Source of the DNA: Streptomyces sp. NBC_00878
GTDB taxonomy: Bacteria; Actinomycetota; Actinomycetes; Streptomycetales; Streptomycetaceae
NCBI RefSeq assembly: GCF_026341515.1
Contig: NZ_JAPEOK010000001.1
Span: forward strand, 2,418,001-2,482,000
DNA: 64,000 nt
Direction: 5' to 3'
In this document: positions 62,163 to 64,000 of the stretch, piece after piece
How the letters are laid out: each line of letters opens with the position of its first letter
Numbering within the stretch: position 1 is the stretch's first letter
Translations under genes and position numbers: made by a program
The notes under the pieces: generated by a model
Databases searched by the model: none
What the model was told of the DNA's origin: nothing
The model's input: the letters and a program-made list of their open reading frames with translations, nothing else

Positions 62163-63344
62163 ATGCCCGCCATTGACGTCGCAGAGCAGCCGGAACAGCC
62201 CTGGAGTCGCCGTCGGCTGCGCAGCACCAACGAGCGGTTGCTCCTGGACCGGCTGCGGTCCGCCGGTGCCGCTTCCCGTGCCCAACTCGCCCGCGAGACA
62301 GGCCTGTCGAAGCCGACGGTGTCCAGCGCGCTGGCGGCCCTGGCGGAGGCCGGCCTGGTCCACGAGGTCGGTACGCAGGCACCGGAGCGCGGCCGGATCG
62401 CGGTCCTGTACGCCCCTGATCCCGGCGCCGGTCACGCACTCGGAATCGATATCGGCCGCGGCTGGCTGCGCGTCGCGGTGGCCGATCTGGACGGCGAGGT
62501 GGTGGCCCGCGCCGATGTGCGCAACCGGGCCCGCTCCTCGGGCGCCATGGCCGACCTGGTCGTGGCCACGGCCCGGCAGGTGATCACCAACTCGGGCGTC
62601 GCCCACGACGAGGTGACCCACGCGGTGGTGGGCACTCCGGGCGTCTACGACGAGGAACGGCGGCGGGTGCGGTACGCGATGCACCTGCCGGGCTGGGGCC
62701 GGGCCGGGCTGTTCGACCGGATGCGGGAGGAGCTGGGCATCCCGCTGGAGATCCACAACGACGCCAATCTGGCGGCGCTCGGCGAGTACACGTACGGCAT
62801 CGGCGCCGGCAGCAGACTGTTCGTGTACCTGCTGATCGGTACCGGTCTCGGCATGGGCGTCGTCAGCGAGGGGCGCCTGTTCACCGGTGCGCACGGCCTG
62901 GCCGGGGAGATCGGATTCCTGCCGTGGCCCGGGCAGCAGAAGCCGGAGACGCTGGAGGCCGCGGTGTCGGGTGTGGCGGTCGTCGAGTCGGCGCGGCGGT
63001 TCGGCATGAGCGGGCAGCTCACCGCGAAGGCCGTGTTCGACGCCGCCCGGCAGGGAGACCCGGCCGCGGTCAAGGCGGTCCGGCTGGAGGGCGAGCGGAT
63101 CGCCTACACGGTGGCGGCCGCGGCGGCCATGCTCGACCCGGACCTGGTGGTTCTCGGCGGCGGGGTGGGCCACAACGTCGACCTGCTACTGAGCCCCGTA
63201 CGCGAGACGCTGCGCACCCTGACCCCGCTGCGCCCGAAGATCGCGCCGAGCCGGCTGGGCGAGGACGCGGTGCTCCTCGGCGCGGTGGCGACGGCGCTGG
63301 GGACGGCCAGGGACGTGGCGTTCGAGCGGCGGACGGCTCTCTAG
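62163..63344 (+). CDS. ROK family transcriptional repressor (CsnR-like)
   Basis: A regulator of about 393 residues: winged helix at 20-75 (ASRAQLARETGLSKPTVSSA) and a ROK domain with HALGIDIGRGWLRVAVADLD and EIHNDANLAALGEY. The zinc-type CxCGxxGC motif is absent (GFLPWPGQQKPETLE instead), as in some repressors. ATG 62163 or ATG 62145 may start it. ROK repressors of the CsnR type control chitosan-degrading enzymes; here a glucosaminidase gene follows. Its stop codon lies inside a 24-bp tandem repeat. Confidence 0.85.
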   Translation: MPAIDVAEQPEQPWSRRRLRSTNERLLLDRLRSAGAASRAQLARETGLSKPTVSSALAALAEAGLVHEVGTQAPERGRIAVLYAPDPGAGHALGIDIGRGWLRVAVADLDGEVVARADVRNRARSSGAMADLVVATARQVITNSGVAHDEVTHAVVGTPGVYDEERRRVRYAMHLPGWGRAGLFDRMREELGIPLEIHNDANLAALGEYTYGIGAGSRLFVYLLIGTGLGMGVVSEGRLFTGAHGLAGEIGFLPWPGQQKPETLEAAVSGVAVVESARRFGMSGQLTAKAVFDAARQGDPAAVKAVRLEGERIAYTVAAAAAMLDPDLVVLGGGVGHNVDLLLSPVRETLRTLTPLRPKIAPSRLGEDAVLLGAVATALGTARDVAFERRTAL

Positions 63345-63503
63345 CCACTCCCTCGCCCGGCTCTCTAGCCACTCCCTCGCCCGGCCCTCCAGCCACTCCC
63401 CCGCCCGGCTCTCCAGCCACTCCCTCGCCCGGCTCTCCGGCCACTCCCTCGCCCGGCCCTCCAGCCACTCCCCCGCCCGGCTCTCCGGCCACTCCCTCGC
63501 TCG
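63336..63503. repeat. 24-bp tandem repeat, seven units
   Basis: Seven units of the form GCTCTCYRGCCACTCCCTCG plus CCCG, with few substitutions. The first unit supplies the TAG stop of the ROK gene. It spans most of the gap before the glucosaminidase promoter. Confidence 0.9.
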
Positions 63504-63664
63504 GCCCGCCCGGCCCAACCCGTCCGCCTCACCCCACCCCGTCACCCTCCGCACCCATTTCACCTCCATCCGGAGTCATTCCGGCCCTCCGTCGCGCCCC
63601 GTTCAACTTGCCCAATCGCAACGGTGATTGACACGGCCAACGCGTCCACTTAGCTTGTGGGACC

Positions 63665-63685
63665 AGTTAGTAAAGTTTCCTAACT
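63665..63685. promoter_or_regulatory. ROK-type palindromic operator upstream of glucosaminidase gene
   Basis: AGTTAGTAAAGTTTCCTAACT is a 21-bp palindrome with one mismatched pair, 48 bp upstream of GTG 63733. It resembles the CsnR operator family reported before chitosanase genes. A weaker related sequence, GTTAAGTAGACTTAC, lies at 62106-62120 upstream of the ROK gene. Confidence 0.7.
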
Positions 63686-63732
63686 TGAAATGTCGTCACG
63701 CGGATGCTCCCTCACCTCCCAAGGAGATCACC

Positions 63733-64000
63733 GTGTTCCACCGTCCTGTCCCATTGCGGCGCCTTGCCATGACAGCCGTCGTGCTGGGCCTGCTGGGCCC
63801 CCTCACTACCAGCGCCTGGGCAGGAGCCCGGGACCCCGACCCCGCGCCGCGCGCCCGGGAGACCCCGGTCTCCTCGGCGGCGGGCAGCAGCACCCCGCTC
63901 TCCGGTTTCGCCATTCAGTCGTCGGCGAAGGTCGGCGACCCGGCGGCCAAGGTCTCCTCCCCCGGTTATCGGGCGAGCGGCTGGTATCCGGCGGGTTCCC
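63733..64000 (+). CDS. csxA: exo-beta-D-glucosaminidase (GH2), N-terminal part, runs off window
   Basis: The first 89 codons: a signal peptide (RLAMTAVVLGLLGPLTTSAW, cut near WAGA) and the start of the mature enzyme with GFAIQSSAKVGDPAAKVSS and YRASGWYPAG, matching the N-terminus of secreted actinomycete CsxA-type enzymes of family GH2. These remove GlcN units from the non-reducing end of chitosan. AAGGAGATCACC precedes GTG 63733. The catalytic domain is outside the window, so the symbol is provisional. Confidence 0.75.
   Translation, partial: MFHRPVPLRRLAMTAVVLGLLGPLTTSAWAGARDPDPAPRARETPVSSAAGSSTPLSGFAIQSSAKVGDPAAKVSSPGYRASGWYPAGS

Noticed and set aside
63336..63503. Possible CRISPR array
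   Set aside because: The repeats are directly adjacent 24-bp units without spacers, and no cas genes are nearby.

Overview
The window is typical Streptomyces chromosome: GC is near 70% in most parts, third codon positions are GC-rich, GTG and TTG starts are common, and genes often overlap by 4 bp (ATGA or GTGA). Marker families agree with this: a conservon (CvnA-D), a WhiJ-type HTH/DUF397/ATPase set, ROK regulators, and the murC neighbourhood. I saw no rRNA, tRNA or CRISPR array.

Left part (1-19.4 kb). A ROK regulator and the start of an M81 peptidase gene (minus strand) face a five-gene operon for an oligopeptide-type ABC importer plus a ROK sugar kinase. Next come an orphan sugar-binding lipoprotein, a complete conservon (9.5-13.5 kb) and a YbhN/LPG-synthase-type membrane protein. 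An RpiB-like isomerase and an XRE-cupin regulator then diverge from a four-gene unit: DUF3311, sodium:solute symporter, TIGR04076 protein and LLM flavin oxidoreductase.

Middle part (19.4-50.2 kb) looks like an acquired island. It lies between a truncated 3' piece of msrB (19.4 kb) and an intact msrB in the same orientation (50.2 kb). It holds decayed pieces of several transposase families (two IS110, IS256, ISL3, IS5, TnpB-type), pseudogenes, a VapBC-like toxin-antitoxin pair and a lower-GC four-gene cassette (PNPOx-like, nitrilase, APC permease, MocR). Its main content is an aromatic-catabolism locus at 28.5-48.7 kb. The minus-strand operon encodes a TAXI-type binding protein, class II aldolase, dienelactone hydrolase, bicupin dioxygenase, two MDR dehydrogenases and an FAD monooxygenase. 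The plus-strand operon encodes a flavin reductase, a flavin-dependent monooxygenase, an FAH-family enzyme and an extradiol dioxygenase. A further FAH gene, small YciI/ABM/VOC enzymes and FadR, MarR and IclR regulators accompany them. A recurring 14-bp site, AGGA-N6-TCCT, sits before several of these units and at the start of the intact IclR gene. I read it as the operator of a local regulon.

Right part (50.2-64 kb) is conserved chromosome: msrB, murC, a small murC-neighbour protein, a RibD-C-like reductase, zapE, a beta-carbonic anhydrase with a SulP transporter, an SPFH protein, a PhoX-type phosphatase, the WhiJ-like triad, and a ROK regulator upstream of a truncated exo-beta-D-glucosaminidase gene that has a palindromic ROK-type operator in its promoter.
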